DNA of 64,000 nucleotides from an uncultured Gammaproteobacteria bacterium (lineage in GTDB: Bacteria > Pseudomonadota > Gammaproteobacteria > Arenicellales > Poriferihabitantaceae). How positions within the stretch are numbered: position 1 is the stretch's first letter; every line of letters begins with the position of its first letter. Where the stretch lies: positions 35,496-99,495 of the forward strand of contig CAMYNW010000014.1 of the NCBI GenBank assembly GCA_947259885.1, given 5' to 3'. Below are positions 37,120 through 47,839 of the stretch, piece by piece. The position numbers and the translations under genes are program-made. The notes beneath the pieces were generated by a model. It was not told where the DNA came from. It made no database searches and worked only from the letters and a program-made list of their open reading frames with translations.

Positions 37120-38028
37120 CTAATTACTGAACAGTCTTTTGGGTGCCAAACGGTTATCTTCTGTGACTTCAGCAAGGCCCAGAAATCCGTTTGTTTCGGC
37201 ATAGACGCGCACAAGTCCTGGAGTGGTGGACTGCGAGGTTCGTACCGATTGTCCCAGCTGAATATAGCGAGCGAGGTTGTCTGGAATACGGACCTCTGGT
37301 AGATGGGCCAGGCCATTTTCTGTTGGCACAAGAAGACTTTCACGCTGTCGAGGTGAAACCACGGCTTCAAGCTGCTCGAGGCTGATTGCTTGCTCAAGGG
37401 TAAATTCCCCGACACGGGTTCTGCGGAGAGATGCAACGTGAGCGCCACAACCAAGATCTCGACCGATTTCCTCGGCCAGTGTTCTAATGTAAAAGCCCCT
37501 TGAGCAGGATACTGTAAGCGTAATAACGTCAACCTCTCGATTTTCCATGACCAGAGAATATACGCACACTGGTCGCGCTTCACGTTCAAGTGTGATGCCT
37601 TGTCGGGCAAGCTTGTATAGGGGTTGCCCATTCTTTTTAAGCGCGGAAAACATCGGCGGTACCTGATCATAGTGACCGCGGTATCGCTTCAGCACCGGTT
37701 CAATCTGTTCCAGTTCGACCTGTACAGGTTTTTCTTCAACCACCTTGCCTTCGCAATCACCGGTTTCGGTGGAAACTCCGAGCTTGATTGCGACCCGATA
37801 TGTCTTGTCCGCATTCAAGAAGAGACCGGAGATTTTTGTCGTTTCGCCAAAACAAAGCGGCAGCAGTCCAGTGGCAATCGGATCAAGGCTGCCAGTATGC
37901 CCGGCTTTGCGAGCATTAAGTAAATATTTGGCTTTTTGCAAAGCCTGATTGGATGAACATCCGGAGGGTTTATCAAGCAGTAACATCCCATTGATCGGGG
38001 TTCCCTTGCGTTGTTTATTACGTGCCAT
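37120..38028 (-). CDS. truB: tRNA pseudouridine(55) synthase TruB
   Basis: A 302-residue pseudouridine synthase. The N-terminal NGMLLLDKPSGCSSNQAL and the catalytic-Asp segment KAGHTGSLDPIATGLLPLC (Asp about 49) are diagnostic. A C-terminal PUA-like domain (about 245-300) follows. It converts U55 in the T loop of all tRNAs. It overlaps rbfA by 11 bp. In E. coli rpsO and pnp follow; here the next feature downstream is the convergent tRNA-Asn. Confidence 0.97.
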   Translation of the reverse strand: MARNKQRKGTPINGMLLLDKPSGCSSNQALQKAKYLLNARKAGHTGSLDPIATGLLPLCFGETTKISGLFLNADKTYRVAIKLGVSTETGDCEGKVVEEKPVQVELEQIEPVLKRYRGHYDQVPPMFSALKKNGQPLYKLARQGITLEREARPVCVYSLVMENREVDVITLTVSCSRGFYIRTLAEEIGRDLGCGAHVASLRRTRVGEFTLEQAISLEQLEAVVSPRQRESLLVPTENGLAHLPEVRIPDNLARYIQLGQSVRTSQSTTPGLVRVYAETNGFLGLAEVTEDNRLAPKRLFSN

Positions 38029-38413
38029 GTTTCTTGTTTAATGAATCAATCAGGGAAGATATTTCCACGCCCCTCTGGATACTATCGTCATACTTGAAAC
38101 GAAGGCTGGGTGTAACTCGAAGTTCGGCGTGTTGGCTTAACAAATGTCTTAGAAACCCAGAAGCGTTGTTAAGCAATTTCTCTAATCCAGGGATATCGAT
38201 ATCTGGTTTGGTTCCAGCTTTTTTAACCGGATCAGTTGCCAATGAGTCCATGGAGGAAACAAAGACGGTGGCATGATTGAGATCTTTTGACACACTCACG
38301 GCGTTTACGGATACTTTTCGAATCCGAGGATCATTCAGTTCGCGAGCGATCAGCGTCGCAAGTTCACGTTTAAGTAACTCCGATACCCTGCGGGTTCGGT
38401 CTATTTCATGCAT
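38018..38413 (-). CDS. rbfA: Ribosome-binding factor A
   Basis: A 131-residue KH-type-fold protein that binds the pre-30S subunit and helps 5'-end maturation of 16S rRNA. The N-terminus (DRTRRVSELLKRELATLIARE) and the LRVTPSLRFKYDDSI segment are typical. It lies 15 bp after infB and overlaps truB, the conserved operon order. The length is normal. Confidence 0.96.
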   Translation of the reverse strand: MHEIDRTRRVSELLKRELATLIARELNDPRIRKVSVNAVSVSKDLNHATVFVSSMDSLATDPVKKAGTKPDIDIPGLEKLLNNASGFLRHLLSQHAELRVTPSLRFKYDDSIQRGVEISSLIDSLNKKHGT

Positions 38414-38428
38414 CGTGCTGGAAGCGAA

Positions 38429-40981
38429 CTATAATGATTGAGCTTTTTCGACCATCTGAAAAACTTCTATCTGGTCGCCAACCTTAATATCATTGTAGTT
38501 CTTAATACCAATCCCGCACTCGAAACCATTTTTCACCTCTTGCACGTCATCTTTAAAACGTCGCAGTGAATCTATAGCGCCTTCGAAGATGACGATGTTA
38601 TCCCTTAATACCCTTACAGGAAGACTACGTTTTACATAGCCCTCTAATACGTAGCAACCCGCAATGGAACCAATTTTTGGGGCCCGGAATACATCGCGAA
38701 CCTCTACTAGTCCTACGTGCTCTTCTTGAATAATTGGTGACAACATACCGGTCATCGCCGACTTCACAAGATCTACTACGTCATAAATCACGTTGTAATA
38801 ATGAACATCGACTTCCTCTGACTCGATCAGCTTGCGCGCGGTTGCATCCGCTCGCACATTAAAACCAACAATGATTGCGCCGGAGGCAAGGGCCAGGTTG
38901 ACATCTGATTCATTGATTCCACCCACCATGCCGTGCACAACTTTGACTGTGACTTCATCGTTAGAGAGTTTTTCCAGAGAATCCGTAAGTGCTTCAACCG
39001 AGCCCTGCACGTCAGCTTTAACTACAAGATTGAGAGTTTGAAGTTCGCCTTCTTCCATGCTGTTGAACATGCTTTCCAGTTTTGCTTTTTGTTGCTTGGC
39101 AAGTTTCACTTCCTTGTATTTGCCTTGGCGATGCAGCGCAACCTCTCTCGCTTTTCGTTCGTCACTGACAGACACTATTTCATCCCCTGCGACCGGTACG
39201 CCTCCTAATCCCTGGATTTCCACAGGTGTTGATGGGCCTGCCTCATTGACTGGTTTTCCTAAGTCGTCAAGCAAAACTCGAACACGTCCCGACTCTCTGC
39301 CGGCCAAAACAATGTCGCCTCTCTTGAGCAGACCTTCTCGAATCAAAACTGTGGCTACCGGGCCGCGACCTTTGTCCAACCTGGCCTCGACTACCAATCC
39401 GGTCGCAGGTCCTGAGTTTCGAGCCTTTAAATCGGCAACCTCTGCCTGCAGGAGCACAGATTCCAGCAGCTCTTCTATGCCCTGGCCGGTCAGCGCGGAA
39501 ACTTCATTCATTAATGTATCACCGCCCCACTCTTCCGAAATCACCTCGTGATTTGCCAGTTCCTGCTTAACGCGGTCCGGATCCGCCTGCTCGCGATCTA
39601 TCTTGTTGATCGCCACGATAATAGGCACGTTAGCAGCTTTGGCATGACGGATAGCTTCTATGGTTTGCGGTTTGACTCCATCGTCGGCAGCGACTACGAG
39701 GATGACCAGGTCGGTTGCACTGGCGCCACGCGCACGCATAGCAGAAAATGCTTCGTGTCCCGGCGTGTCCAAAAAGCAAATATCATTGCCGTTAATACTT
39801 ACTTTGTAGGCGCCAATATGTTGGGTAATTCCACCCGCTTCTCCGGATGCCACCTTAGTTTTTCGGAGGTAATCGAGCAAAGAGGTTTTACCGTGATCGA
39901 CGTGTCCCATCACAGTCACCACGGGCGCTCGCGGCATTGACTCATCATCTTCGCCTTTTATTGCTGAAAGCAATGCCTCCGGATCTTCATCTGCGGCGGC
40001 CATGCCGACATGTCCCATTTCTTCCACCAGTAACAGGGCTGTATCCTGGTCCAGAATCTGGTTGATTGTTACCATGGAACCCATCGACATCATGGTTTTA
40101 ATCACTTCCCCCGCTTTGATGGACATTGCCTGAGCTAGCTCGCCAACGGTAATGGTCTCGGGAACATGAATTTCATGCACTACCGGCGCGGTCGGTTTTG
40201 CGAATGCGTGCTGATCAGCAACCGAAGAAGATATATTGCCTGGCTTCCGACCAAGGAGACGGCGAGGCCGTTCTCTTCGTCGTTTCGACGCGTGCAATTC
40301 CTGCCGTACAGCTGTTTCCGGTTTGCCTTTACGCCCTTTTTTGCCACGTCGGTCATCTTCTTTAGGACGCACCGGCTCTTTTGCTGCTGCAGTTTTTGGC
40401 TGCTTTTCTGGCTGCTTTTCTGCCAGCTCTCTTTCCACTTGTTCAGGCGCTGTATTGTCGAGTTCGAGGTGTTCTTTTTGTGACCGTTCCTGCTCTTCTT
40501 TCTCGCGCTGTTCCTGCTCTTGACGCTCTCTTTCCTCAGCGTCTTTGACGGCCTTTTCTGCTTCCTCGCGTTCCTGTTGTTCCTGTTCCACTCGCAGGCG
40601 TTCTGCCTCGATTTCCTCCTGCTTCCTTTGTTCTTCAAGCTCTATTTTTTTCTGTTCTTCAGCTTGTTCTGCTTCGAGGACGCTACGTTTAACAAATGTA
40701 CGCTTCTTTCGAGTCTCGACATGGACAGTACGTGCGGCCCCAGTCTTAGAGGTTTGACGGATTTCGTTGGTTGTCTTACGCTTAAGCGTGATGCGCTGGC
40801 GTCCAGGTTGTTCCCGTGTGGTATCACCTTTTAAGAACTGGAGTAGCTTGATCTTTTCATTGTCTTCCAATAGGTCATCTGCGCCTTTACCCTGGATACC
40901 GGCTTGGTCAAGCTGCTCCAGTAGCTTATCGATAGTGATACCGATTTGCTTTGCAAAGCTGCTAATTGTTACTTGTGACAT
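38429..40981 (-). CDS. infB: Translation initiation factor IF-2
   Basis: An 850-residue GTPase that brings fMet-tRNA to the 30S subunit. It has an IF2-N domain (about 1-55), then a long highly charged helix (about 110-235, mainly E, K, R and Q). The G domain has GHVDHGKT near residue 357, DTPGHEAF near 403 and NKID near 457. Domains II, III and IV follow, ending [14 protein letters not shown]. The length is near that of E. coli IF2-alpha (890). It is third in the rimP-nusA-infB-rbfA-truB operon. Confidence 0.97.
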   Translation of the reverse strand: MSQVTISSFAKQIGITIDKLLEQLDQAGIQGKGADDLLEDNEKIKLLQFLKGDTTREQPGRQRITLKRKTTNEIRQTSKTGAARTVHVETRKKRTFVKRSVLEAEQAEEQKKIELEEQRKQEEIEAERLRVEQEQQEREEAEKAVKDAEERERQEQEQREKEEQERSQKEHLELDNTAPEQVERELAEKQPEKQPKTAAAKEPVRPKEDDRRGKKGRKGKPETAVRQELHASKRRRERPRRLLGRKPGNISSSVADQHAFAKPTAPVVHEIHVPETITVGELAQAMSIKAGEVIKTMMSMGSMVTINQILDQDTALLLVEEMGHVGMAAADEDPEALLSAIKGEDDESMPRAPVVTVMGHVDHGKTSLLDYLRKTKVASGEAGGITQHIGAYKVSINGNDICFLDTPGHEAFSAMRARGASATDLVILVVAADDGVKPQTIEAIRHAKAANVPIIVAINKIDREQADPDRVKQELANHEVISEEWGGDTLMNEVSALTGQGIEELLESVLLQAEVADLKARNSGPATGLVVEARLDKGRGPVATVLIREGLLKRGDIVLAGRESGRVRVLLDDLGKPVNEAGPSTPVEIQGLGGVPVAGDEIVSVSDERKAREVALHRQGKYKEVKLAKQQKAKLESMFNSMEEGELQTLNLVVKADVQGSVEALTDSLEKLSNDEVTVKVVHGMVGGINESDVNLALASGAIIVGFNVRADATARKLIESEEVDVHYYNVIYDVVDLVKSAMTGMLSPIIQEEHVGLVEVRDVFRAPKIGSIAGCYVLEGYVKRSLPVRVLRDNIVIFEGAIDSLRRFKDDVQEVKNGFECGIGIKNYNDIKVGDQIEVFQMVEKAQSL

Positions 40982-41069
40982 GTCTAAATCTATTCGCTGT
41001 CGGTTATCCTGATCTCAGGGTGTATGGCCTCGTTTGACTGGGCCTTTTATTCATTAAATTCTGTAACAT

Positions 41070-42551
41070 TTATTCAAACCATGGCGCTCGGGCGGTCATG
41101 ATCAGCTCACTTGCGCGTTCCTTACTCATTTCCACCACATCCAGTAATTCGTCTAACGCGCACTCAGCAAGTTCCTCCATTGTTCTGACGCCACCAGCGG
41201 CCAGTGCACGAGCAGTTTCTTCATCCATCCCCTCCATGGTCAACAGATCTTCGCTTGGTTCTTTCTGTTCCTGCGAAGCAATTGCGCTGGTCAGCAGGGT
41301 ATCTTGGGCCCGGTTGCGCAATTCATCGACAATCTCTTCTTCAAACTCTTCGATATCGAGAAGCTCCTGCTTCGGTACATATGCAATTTCTTCAAGTGTG
41401 TTAAAACCTTCCTGAGCGAGTATTGACGCAACATTCTCATCAATATCGAGCTGGCTCATAAAGGTGGCAACAAGCTCACGTTGCTCATTGTCCTGTTTCT
41501 CCGCTGCATCCTTATCTGTCATAAGATTAAGTTCCCAGCCGGTCAGCTCTGAGGCCAGACGAACATTCTGGCCACCACGACCGATTGCGCGTGATAGGTT
41601 TTCCTCAGTGACGACAACGTCCATTTGGCGGGTTTCTTCGTCTACCAGAATCGACTCGACTTCCGCTGGAGCAAGCGCCTGTATAACAAACTCAGCGATG
41701 TTGTCGGACCATACGATAATATCGACCCGTTCCCCGGCAATTTCGTTTGACACGCTCTGAACGCGCGAGCCACGAATTCCCACACATGCCCCGACTGGGT
41801 CGACATTGTTATCGTTGGATCGGACTGAGATCTTAGCTCTTGAGCCTGGATCGCGTGCAGCACCAAGGATCTCGATAATGCCTTCGCTGACTTCCGGCAC
41901 TTCAAGTTTAAAAAGTTCAATCAAATAATCCGATGACAGCCTACTTAGTATTAATTGGGGGCCACGCGCTTCATCGTCAATTTTCTCAAGCAATGCGCGA
42001 ATACGGTCGCCTGGCCGCAGACCTTCACGAGGAATCATCCCACTTTTTGGTAACAGCGATTCTGCGTCGCCAAGATCTATAATCGCGTTACCGCGCTCCA
42101 TACGTTTTACAGTGCCGGATACTAAGGTGTTAACTTTATCTGCATATCGTTCGGCGACCTGATTCCGTTCTGCTTCGCGCACTTTCTGCATGATTACCTG
42201 CTTAGCGGCCTGAGCAGCGATTCGGCCGAACTCAACCTTATCCATGGGCTCTTCGATCACATCGCCAACGTCTATATCTTCACCGCTTTCGAGCGCTTCG
42301 GTAAGTGGAATCTGGGCGCCAGGAAATTCAATCTCGGCATCGTCCGGAATTACTTCCCATACCCTGTAGGTATCGTAGTCTCCAGTATCCCGGTGAATAC
42401 TCACTCTAGCGTCGATATCCCCTGAATACCATTTACGGGTTGCGGTCGCGAGCGCCGCCTCAATGGCCGAAAAGATAATTTCCTTTTCCAGGTCTTTCTC
42501 CCTGGAAACAACTTCTGCCATCAACAGTATTTCGTTATTTGTAATCGCCAT
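41070..42551 (-). CDS. nusA: Transcription termination/antitermination protein NusA
   Basis: A 493-residue protein with an RNA-polymerase-binding N-terminal domain (about 1-125), S1 (about 135-200) and two KH domains (about 230-345, including GACVGIRGSRVQSV). Two acidic helix-hairpin-helix repeats lie at the C-terminus (about 365-490), as in gammaproteobacteria. It controls pausing, termination and rRNA antitermination. It sits between rimP and infB. In E. coli NusA regulates its own operon, and the terminators just upstream of rimP could be its targets here; that is inference. Confidence 0.97.
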   Translation of the reverse strand: MAITNNEILLMAEVVSREKDLEKEIIFSAIEAALATATRKWYSGDIDARVSIHRDTGDYDTYRVWEVIPDDAEIEFPGAQIPLTEALESGEDIDVGDVIEEPMDKVEFGRIAAQAAKQVIMQKVREAERNQVAERYADKVNTLVSGTVKRMERGNAIIDLGDAESLLPKSGMIPREGLRPGDRIRALLEKIDDEARGPQLILSRLSSDYLIELFKLEVPEVSEGIIEILGAARDPGSRAKISVRSNDNNVDPVGACVGIRGSRVQSVSNEIAGERVDIIVWSDNIAEFVIQALAPAEVESILVDEETRQMDVVVTEENLSRAIGRGGQNVRLASELTGWELNLMTDKDAAEKQDNEQRELVATFMSQLDIDENVASILAQEGFNTLEEIAYVPKQELLDIEEFEEEIVDELRNRAQDTLLTSAIASQEQKEPSEDLLTMEGMDEETARALAAGGVRTMEELAECALDELLDVVEMSKERASELIMTARAPWFE

Positions 42552-42643
42552 AATCTTTCGATATTTAAAATTTAACTGATCAGGTAATACTCTGTCCCAG
42601 TATGAACACCTTCGCAGGGTTTAGTTTACGAGTTATCATCAAT

Positions 42644-43105
42644 TTAACGCCGGGCTTCAAAAACCGGCTCCAGCCGCGCCGACTCCATCAACTCATATGG
42701 AAGCTCATAGCTTTCACCGTCTGTTTCAAGTACAACCTGGGTATTGTCCGCCTCAATCAGTTTCCCGATGAACCGTCTTCTACCCAATATATGGGTATGC
42801 ATAACAATCTTTGCTAGCTCCCCTGCAAATTTCTGAAAATGCTCGGGCTTCACCAGCGGGCGATCCAGGCCCGGCGATGAAACCTCCAACGTATAAGCGT
42901 TTTTTAGCGGATCTTCTACATCAAGAATAAGACTGACTTGTCGACTCACAGTTTCACAATCATCAACCTCGATCCCGCCTGGCGCATCAATATATAGCCG
43001 CAGAATACTGCCTCCCGGGCCGGCAAACTCGATATGCAGAAGCTCATAACCCAGGGATTCCACCGAAGGTTCCAGTAACGCTCTCAGTTGTTCAATATTC
43101 CGCAT
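42644..43105 (-). CDS. rimP: Ribosome maturation factor RimP
   Basis: A 153-residue RimP (YhbC) needed for 30S maturation. The N-terminal alpha/beta domain contains EPSVESLGYELLHIEF, and the YTLEVSSPGLDRPL segment (about 71-84) is the family signature. A C-terminal Sm-like barrel follows. It is the first protein gene of the operon headed by tRNA-fMet. The gap to nusA is 92 bp and holds no gene. Confidence 0.96.
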   Translation of the reverse strand: MRNIEQLRALLEPSVESLGYELLHIEFAGPGGSILRLYIDAPGGIEVDDCETVSRQVSLILDVEDPLKNAYTLEVSSPGLDRPLVKPEHFQKFAGELAKIVMHTHILGRRRFIGKLIEADNTQVVLETDGESYELPYELMESARLEPVFEARR

Positions 43106-43163
43106 CTCTCTTCACCGACCGATCCCGCGTTTACGAGACGTCAAGTTCCACTTCCCCAGGCCA

Positions 43164-43186
43164 CAAAAAATGGGCCCTTGGCCCAT
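43164..43186 (-). terminator. Rho-independent terminator between tRNA-fMet and rimP (second)
   Basis: On the minus strand ATGGGCC (43186-43180) and GGCCCAT (43176-43170) form a 7-bp stem with a 3-nt loop, followed by a T-run (43169-43164). It lies 59 bp before rimP and would have to be read through if rimP-nusA-infB depends on the tRNA promoter. Confidence 0.8.
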
Positions 43187-43266
43187 TAGCTAGCAGTCTC
43201 CGAAGATATGCGTGCAAACCCGGCCTGACGAACCTGCACAACCCCAACACATCATCGGCCGCCCGT

Positions 43267-43294
43267 AAAAACAAAACCCCGCATACAGCGGGGT
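43267..43294 (-). terminator. Rho-independent terminator after tRNA-fMet (first)
   Basis: On the minus strand CCCCGC (43293-43288) and GCGGGG (43282-43277) form a stem with a 5-nt loop, followed by TTTTGTTTTT. It lies 25 bp beyond the tRNA 3' end. Confidence 0.85.
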
Positions 43295-43318
43295 CGTATT
43301 CCTACCTGACGGCAAAAT

Positions 43319-43395
<77 letters not shown>

Positions 43396-43533
43396 TCAGA
43401 GGCCGGATTTTAGCTCATTCAAACAGTAATTTACAATCGAAAATTGAATTAAAACAAAGCGCTGACGCAAGCTCATTTATCTAAATCGAAACCACGGGAT
43501 AAATTAGGTTAGTTCAAGATTTGTCGGCTAAAC

Positions 43534-43555
43534 AATTGATTTTTAAATCAATTGA
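43534..43555. repeat. AT-rich inverted repeat downstream of cysS
   Basis: CAATTGATTT and AAATCAATTG form a perfect 10-bp inverted repeat around TT. It lies 48 bp past the cysS stop. No T-run follows on the minus strand, so a standard terminator is unlikely. Confidence 0.4.
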
Positions 43556-43602
43556 AAATTGCCCTTCGGGACGGCCTGATCTTCTCTCAGCACTTGGCTT
43601 AG

Positions 43603-44976
43603 TCATGCACGTTTGATCAGGGTGCCTTCAGGGCCGTCTTCTATTTCATAGCCGAGTTCGATGATCTGATCTCTAACGGCATCCGCTCGCGCCCAGTCCT
43701 TATTCTCACGTGCAATGTTTCTCTTCTCTGCCATCTGCAGGACTGCTTCGGGAATCTCTTTTAGCTGCGGAGTCCAGTTCGCAAGACCGAGTCCCAGTAC
43801 CTGGTCCATTGCGAGTATAGTGGCTTTTTTTACATTATCGGGCAACGGCTCCTTTACCAGTCCCCAGACTACAGCGAGTGCCTTAGATGTGTTCAGGTCC
43901 CGGGCTACCTCCTTTTGAAATCGGCGCAACCAGTCAGAATCTTCTTTACCAGCCGGGCCCCATCCATGCACGCAGGATCGCAGACGATTTAGGGTGGTGA
44001 CTGCACTATCAAGGCTCTCCCAGGTAAATTTCAGGTCGCTGCGATAGTGGGCGGTGAGGCATAAATAACGGTAGGCCAACGGATCGTAGCCTTTATCGAG
44101 CAGGGTCTGCAGACGCAGAAACTCTCCTTGGGATTTAGACATTTTATCCTGCTCAGTCTGCAGAAAATATCCATGCAGCCAGTAGTTAGCAAGGTGAGTA
44201 CCGTGACAAGCTTCCGATTGCGCAATTTCATTGGAGTGGTGCACTGGAATATGATCTTTACCCCCGCAGTGAATATCAAATAATTTACCCAGAAACTTGA
44301 CCGACATTGCCGAACATTCGATATGCCAGCCCGGAAACCCGACACCCCAGGGACTATCCCATTCCATTTGGCGCTTCTGATTTTGTGGGCTAAATTTCCA
44401 AAGTGCGAAATCAGTGGCGTTACGCTTTTCTCCAAGTTCTACCCTGGACCCTGATTTAAGTCCTTCAACATCGAGTCTGGCAAGGTGACCATAATGCTCC
44501 AGCTTTGAGGTATCAAAGTACACCCCATCACTTGTGATATAGGTATAGCCTGCATTTTCAATCGTCTGGATGTCCTGAATCTGTTCCGCAATGTGATCTG
44601 TTGCACGGCACCAGGTTACTGGCTCCAGAATATTCAACAACTCCAGATCAATTTTGAATGCCTGGGTATAAAGATTCGCAATTTCCCAAGCACTTTTCCC
44701 GGTACGCTGGGCGCCCTTCTCCATTTTGTCTTCACCGGTATCGGCATCCGAGGTCAGATGACCTACGTCCGTGATATTAACTACATGATTGACGGTGTAG
44801 CCGGCCATTTCCAGAGTTCGGCGTAAAACATCCTCAAACACATATGTTCTGAGATTGCCGATGTGTGCGAAGTTATAGACAGTAGGACCACAGGCGTAAA
44901 TCCCGACCTGGCCGGGCTTTAACGGCTTGAATTCCCGTAAGCTCCGGGTGTAGGTGTCGTACAGTTCTATTTTCAT
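43603..44976 (-). CDS. cysS: Cysteine--tRNA ligase
   Basis: A 457-residue class I synthetase with the HIGH-type motif HIGN (38-41), a zinc site that includes Cys29 (YACGPTVYN), the WHIECSAM segment near residue 233, and KMSKS near residue 275. The ATG at 44976 (MKIELYDTYTRSL) is the family start; longer in-frame starts run into the lpxH side of the divergent region. A C-terminal anticodon-binding helical domain is complete. Confidence 0.96.
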   Translation of the reverse strand: MKIELYDTYTRSLREFKPLKPGQVGIYACGPTVYNFAHIGNLRTYVFEDVLRRTLEMAGYTVNHVVNITDVGHLTSDADTGEDKMEKGAQRTGKSAWEIANLYTQAFKIDLELLNILEPVTWCRATDHIAEQIQDIQTIENAGYTYITSDGVYFDTSKLEHYGHLARLDVEGLKSGSRVELGEKRNATDFALWKFSPQNQKRQMEWDSPWGVGFPGWHIECSAMSVKFLGKLFDIHCGGKDHIPVHHSNEIAQSEACHGTHLANYWLHGYFLQTEQDKMSKSQGEFLRLQTLLDKGYDPLAYRYLCLTAHYRSDLKFTWESLDSAVTTLNRLRSCVHGWGPAGKEDSDWLRRFQKEVARDLNTSKALAVVWGLVKEPLPDNVKKATILAMDQVLGLGLANWTPQLKEIPEAVLQMAEKRNIARENKDWARADAVRDQIIELGYEIEDGPEGTLIKRA

Positions 44977-45024
44977 TGACCGCGAGTCGAGCTGTATCAG
45001 ATTGCCATGATGTCGGGGTCGCGA

Positions 45025-45033
45025 TGGTACAAT
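45025..45033 (+). promoter_or_regulatory. Candidate extended -10 promoter of lpxH
   Basis: TGGTACAAT fits the extended -10 form TGnTANAAT. Transcription would begin near 45040, 27 bp before the lpxH GTG. A TTGCCA upstream is 20 bp away, too far to be a normal -35. Confidence 0.4.
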
Positions 45034-45066
45034 AATCCCCTGCGCCTTGCATGCCATCCCGTCACC

Positions 45067-45783
45067 GTGACCATCGCTTTTATATCAGACTTACACCTTA
45101 CGCCCGATCGACCCGTATCCACTCGGCTGTTCGAAGACTTTATTGCGGATGCTGGGCATTTCCTGAATCAGCTATATATTCTCGGAGACTTGTTCGAATA
45201 CTGGATAGGTGACGACGGTGCAGAATTGCTGGGCCATGAAAGTGTTGAAGCGGCTATTCGTAAAACAGTAGAGAATGGAACAGAGGTGTTTTTCCTGCAT
45301 GGCAATCGCGATTTTCTGGTGGGAAAGTTTTTTGCTGAACGCACTGGTTGCGTTTTGTTACCTGATCCAGTGGTCATTGAGCCAGATCAGACACGAATTC
45401 TCCTGACTCACGGTGATGCTCTGTGTACAGACGATGTAGAACACCAGGAGGCGCGCAGAGAAATGTTATCTTCTAAATGGAAAATGGCCTTTCTTAGAAA
45501 AACCCTGGACCAGCGTTATCAAACCGCTGGTACCCTGAGACAGCAAAGCGAGAAAAGCAAACAGAGTAAATCCATGGAAATTATGGACGTCAACCAACAG
45601 GCAGTAGAGGCGCTGATGCAAGATCACGATGCCGATATCATGATTCATGGTCACACTCACAATCCGGCGGCCCATGAGTTCACGCTGGATGGGAAGTTAA
45701 AAAGGCGCTTCGTTCTGGGTGACTGGTACACCCAGAAAAGCGCAATTTTTTACAACGATGGAAAGCTGGTGTTAAGACGCTGA
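45067..45783 (+). CDS. lpxH: UDP-2,3-diacylglucosamine diphosphatase LpxH
   Basis: A 238-residue calcineurin-like metallophosphoesterase that cleaves UDP-2,3-diacylglucosamine to lipid X in lipid A synthesis. The metal-site motifs are FISDLHL (about 4-10), LGDLFEYWIGDD (about 40-51), HGNRDFLVG (about 79-87), LTHGDALCTDD and HGHTHNPA. The GTG at 45067 gives the normal family N-terminus; a frame from 45007 would add 20 atypical residues. It is divergent from cysS and converges with purF. Confidence 0.94.
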   Translation: MTIAFISDLHLTPDRPVSTRLFEDFIADAGHFLNQLYILGDLFEYWIGDDGAELLGHESVEAAIRKTVENGTEVFFLHGNRDFLVGKFFAERTGCVLLPDPVVIEPDQTRILLTHGDALCTDDVEHQEARREMLSSKWKMAFLRKTLDQRYQTAGTLRQQSEKSKQSKSMEIMDVNQQAVEALMQDHDADIMIHGHTHNPAAHEFTLDGKLKRRFVLGDWYTQKSAIFYNDGKLVLRR

Positions 45784-45790
45784 ACGAATC

Positions 45791-47323
45791 TTAACCTTGC
45801 GCAGCCTGCACGTCAGTAATTTCCGAAAGATCTAGTTCGCCTTTATTTTCGTCAGATTTGGCATGATCATTTCGTGAGCTGTCGACCAGTTCCAAATAGG
45901 CCGCAGTGACGTCGCCAGTGACATATTTACCGCTAAAACACGAGGTATCGAATTCTTTCAGATTTCGATTGCAGCTCGACACGGCTTCCACCATATCATC
46001 GATATCCTGATACAGAAGCTTATCTGCACCGATCTGTTGACAGATTTCTTTATCGGTGCGGTTGTGGGCTACTAATTCTGAAGCCGATGGCATGTCGATT
46101 CCATACACATTGGGATAACGCACCGGCGGTGCCGCAGAGGCAAAATAAACTTTTCGAGCGCCAGCATCTCGTGCCAGCTCAATAATTTTTGATGAGGTAG
46201 TTCCTCGTACGATTGAGTCGTCTACCAATAGGACATTTTTATCACGAAACTCGCCTTCGATAGCATTAAGTTTCTGGCGCACGGATTTCTTGCGTTCTGC
46301 CTGGCCCGGCATGATAAATGTTCGCCCGATGTAACGGTTCTTGATGAAGCCCTCGCGGTACGATACGCGCATGTCCTTAGCCATTTCAAGCGCAGCCGTA
46401 CGGCTGGTGTCGGGAACTGGAATGATTACATCGATATCGTGGTTCGGCCATTCGCGCAGTAGTTTCTTTCCTAATTGTTTGCCCATTTCCATGCGCGACT
46501 TATAGACCGACACGTCGTCAATAATTGAATCTGGTCGGGCCAGATATACATATTCAAAAATGCAGGTGTTATATCGAGTATTAGCGGCACAGACCTGGTT
46601 ATGAACATTTCCCCGCATATCGATAAAAATCGCTTCACCTGGGGCCACATCCCGCTCACGCTCGTATCCAATTACGTCAAGGGCAACGCTTTCACTGGCA
46701 AACATATGCGCAGTATGACCATTATTCTGCCGGGTGCCGTAGATCAGCGGCCGAATGCCATAGGGGTCGCGAAATGCCACAATGCCCACCCCGACGATCA
46801 TGGTAATTACCGCATACGCTCCCTTACAGCGTTCCATCACTCCACTGACCGCCTGAAAAATGTCGCCGGGTTCAGCGCGCAGGCTCGAACCGCCAATTGC
46901 ATCACGTAATTCGTGTGCAAAGATGTTTAAAATGATTTCTGAATCTGATGTGGTGTTTAACTGACGCAGGTCCTGCCTAAACAGTTCATCGCGCAATGGT
47001 TCGGCATTGATCAGGTTGCCGTTGTGGGCCAGAGCCAATCCAAATGGAGAGTTCACATAAAAAGGCTGGGCTTCGGCGCGAGAGTCACATCCAGCGGTGG
47101 GATATCGGGTATGCCCAATTCCCATATTGCCCTTCAGCTGCATCATATGGCGGGTGTGAAAAACGTCTCGCACTAATCCATTATCTTTGCGCAAGAAAAC
47201 TCGGTTTCCGTCACTGGTTATGATTCCTGCCGCATCCTGGCCTCGGTGTTGCACCACCGTCAGCCCATCGTAGAGTTGCTGGTTCACACGCTCTGAATCC
47301 ATGATACCAACGATTCCGCACAT
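45791..47323 (-). CDS. purF: Amidophosphoribosyltransferase PurF
   Basis: A 510-residue enzyme for the first committed step of purine synthesis (PRPP and glutamine to phosphoribosylamine). The Ntn-type glutaminase domain has the nucleophile Cys2 ([14 protein letters not shown]) directly at the N-terminus without a propeptide. The phosphoribosyltransferase domain has the PRPP loop [15 protein letters not shown] near residue 370. It follows cvpA by 2 bp and ends the long minus-strand run. Confidence 0.97.
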   Translation of the reverse strand: MCGIVGIMDSERVNQQLYDGLTVVQHRGQDAAGIITSDGNRVFLRKDNGLVRDVFHTRHMMQLKGNMGIGHTRYPTAGCDSRAEAQPFYVNSPFGLALAHNGNLINAEPLRDELFRQDLRQLNTTSDSEIILNIFAHELRDAIGGSSLRAEPGDIFQAVSGVMERCKGAYAVITMIVGVGIVAFRDPYGIRPLIYGTRQNNGHTAHMFASESVALDVIGYERERDVAPGEAIFIDMRGNVHNQVCAANTRYNTCIFEYVYLARPDSIIDDVSVYKSRMEMGKQLGKKLLREWPNHDIDVIIPVPDTSRTAALEMAKDMRVSYREGFIKNRYIGRTFIMPGQAERKKSVRQKLNAIEGEFRDKNVLLVDDSIVRGTTSSKIIELARDAGARKVYFASAAPPVRYPNVYGIDMPSASELVAHNRTDKEICQQIGADKLLYQDIDDMVEAVSSCNRNLKEFDTSCFSGKYVTGDVTAAYLELVDSSRNDHAKSDENKGELDLSEITDVQAAQG

Positions 47324-47325
47324 AA

Positions 47326-47823
47326 TCAGGTCACCTTGGGACGAAAATTTTCAACGATATCTTGTGGCATCAAGGATAGCAGGAAGTCGGTAACCGGTGT
47401 GAAATATCCAACCAGTTTTGAATCCTGCCACCAGGGCTGGGTGGCGAAGTCTATATAAACGCCGGCTAATATCAGTAAAGCGATGATCATGATGCCCCTT
47501 GCAACACCAAATAATCCGCCTAGCGATCGGTCGATACCAGTGATCCCAGCTAAGGCAAATAATCGGTAGATCAGATAACTGATGATGGAAACGAGTATGA
47601 GTACGACAACGAAAATTCCGGCGAAAGCGGCAACTACTCGCAGTGGCGGCTGGCTGATATAAGGCTCTAGATAATCCGCACCCATTTCAGCAAATGTCCA
47701 GGCGACAAACACTGCGATAATCCATGACGCCAGGGACAGGATTTCGCGAACAAATCCACGGAAAATCCCAATCAAGATTGAGACAAGCAGAATAGCAATA
47801 ATAGCAATATCAACCGGACTCAT
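47326..47823 (-). CDS. cvpA: CvpA family membrane protein
   Basis: A 165-residue inner-membrane protein with four transmembrane helices. The N-terminal [20 protein letters not shown] is typical of CvpA, needed for colicin V production in E. coli and linked to envelope stress. Its biochemical role is unknown. It lies between dedD and purF, as in E. coli and pseudomonads, and is probably co-transcribed with both. Confidence 0.93.
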   Translation of the reverse strand: MSPVDIAIIAILLVSILIGIFRGFVREILSLASWIIAVFVAWTFAEMGADYLEPYISQPPLRVVAAFAGIFVVVLILVSIISYLIYRLFALAGITGIDRSLGGLFGVARGIMIIALLILAGVYIDFATQPWWQDSKLVGYFTPVTDFLLSLMPQDIVENFRPKVT

Positions 47824-47839
47824 GACGAAGTAAGATCAG

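Noticed and set aside
40180..40834. Several long frames opposite the infB N-terminal region
   Set aside because: Caused by the repetitive charged-codon segment of IF-2; no independent signals.
45002..45033. TTGCCA with TACAAT as a standard sigma-70 promoter of lpxH
   Set aside because: The spacer is 20 bp, too long. The extended -10 reading is preferred.
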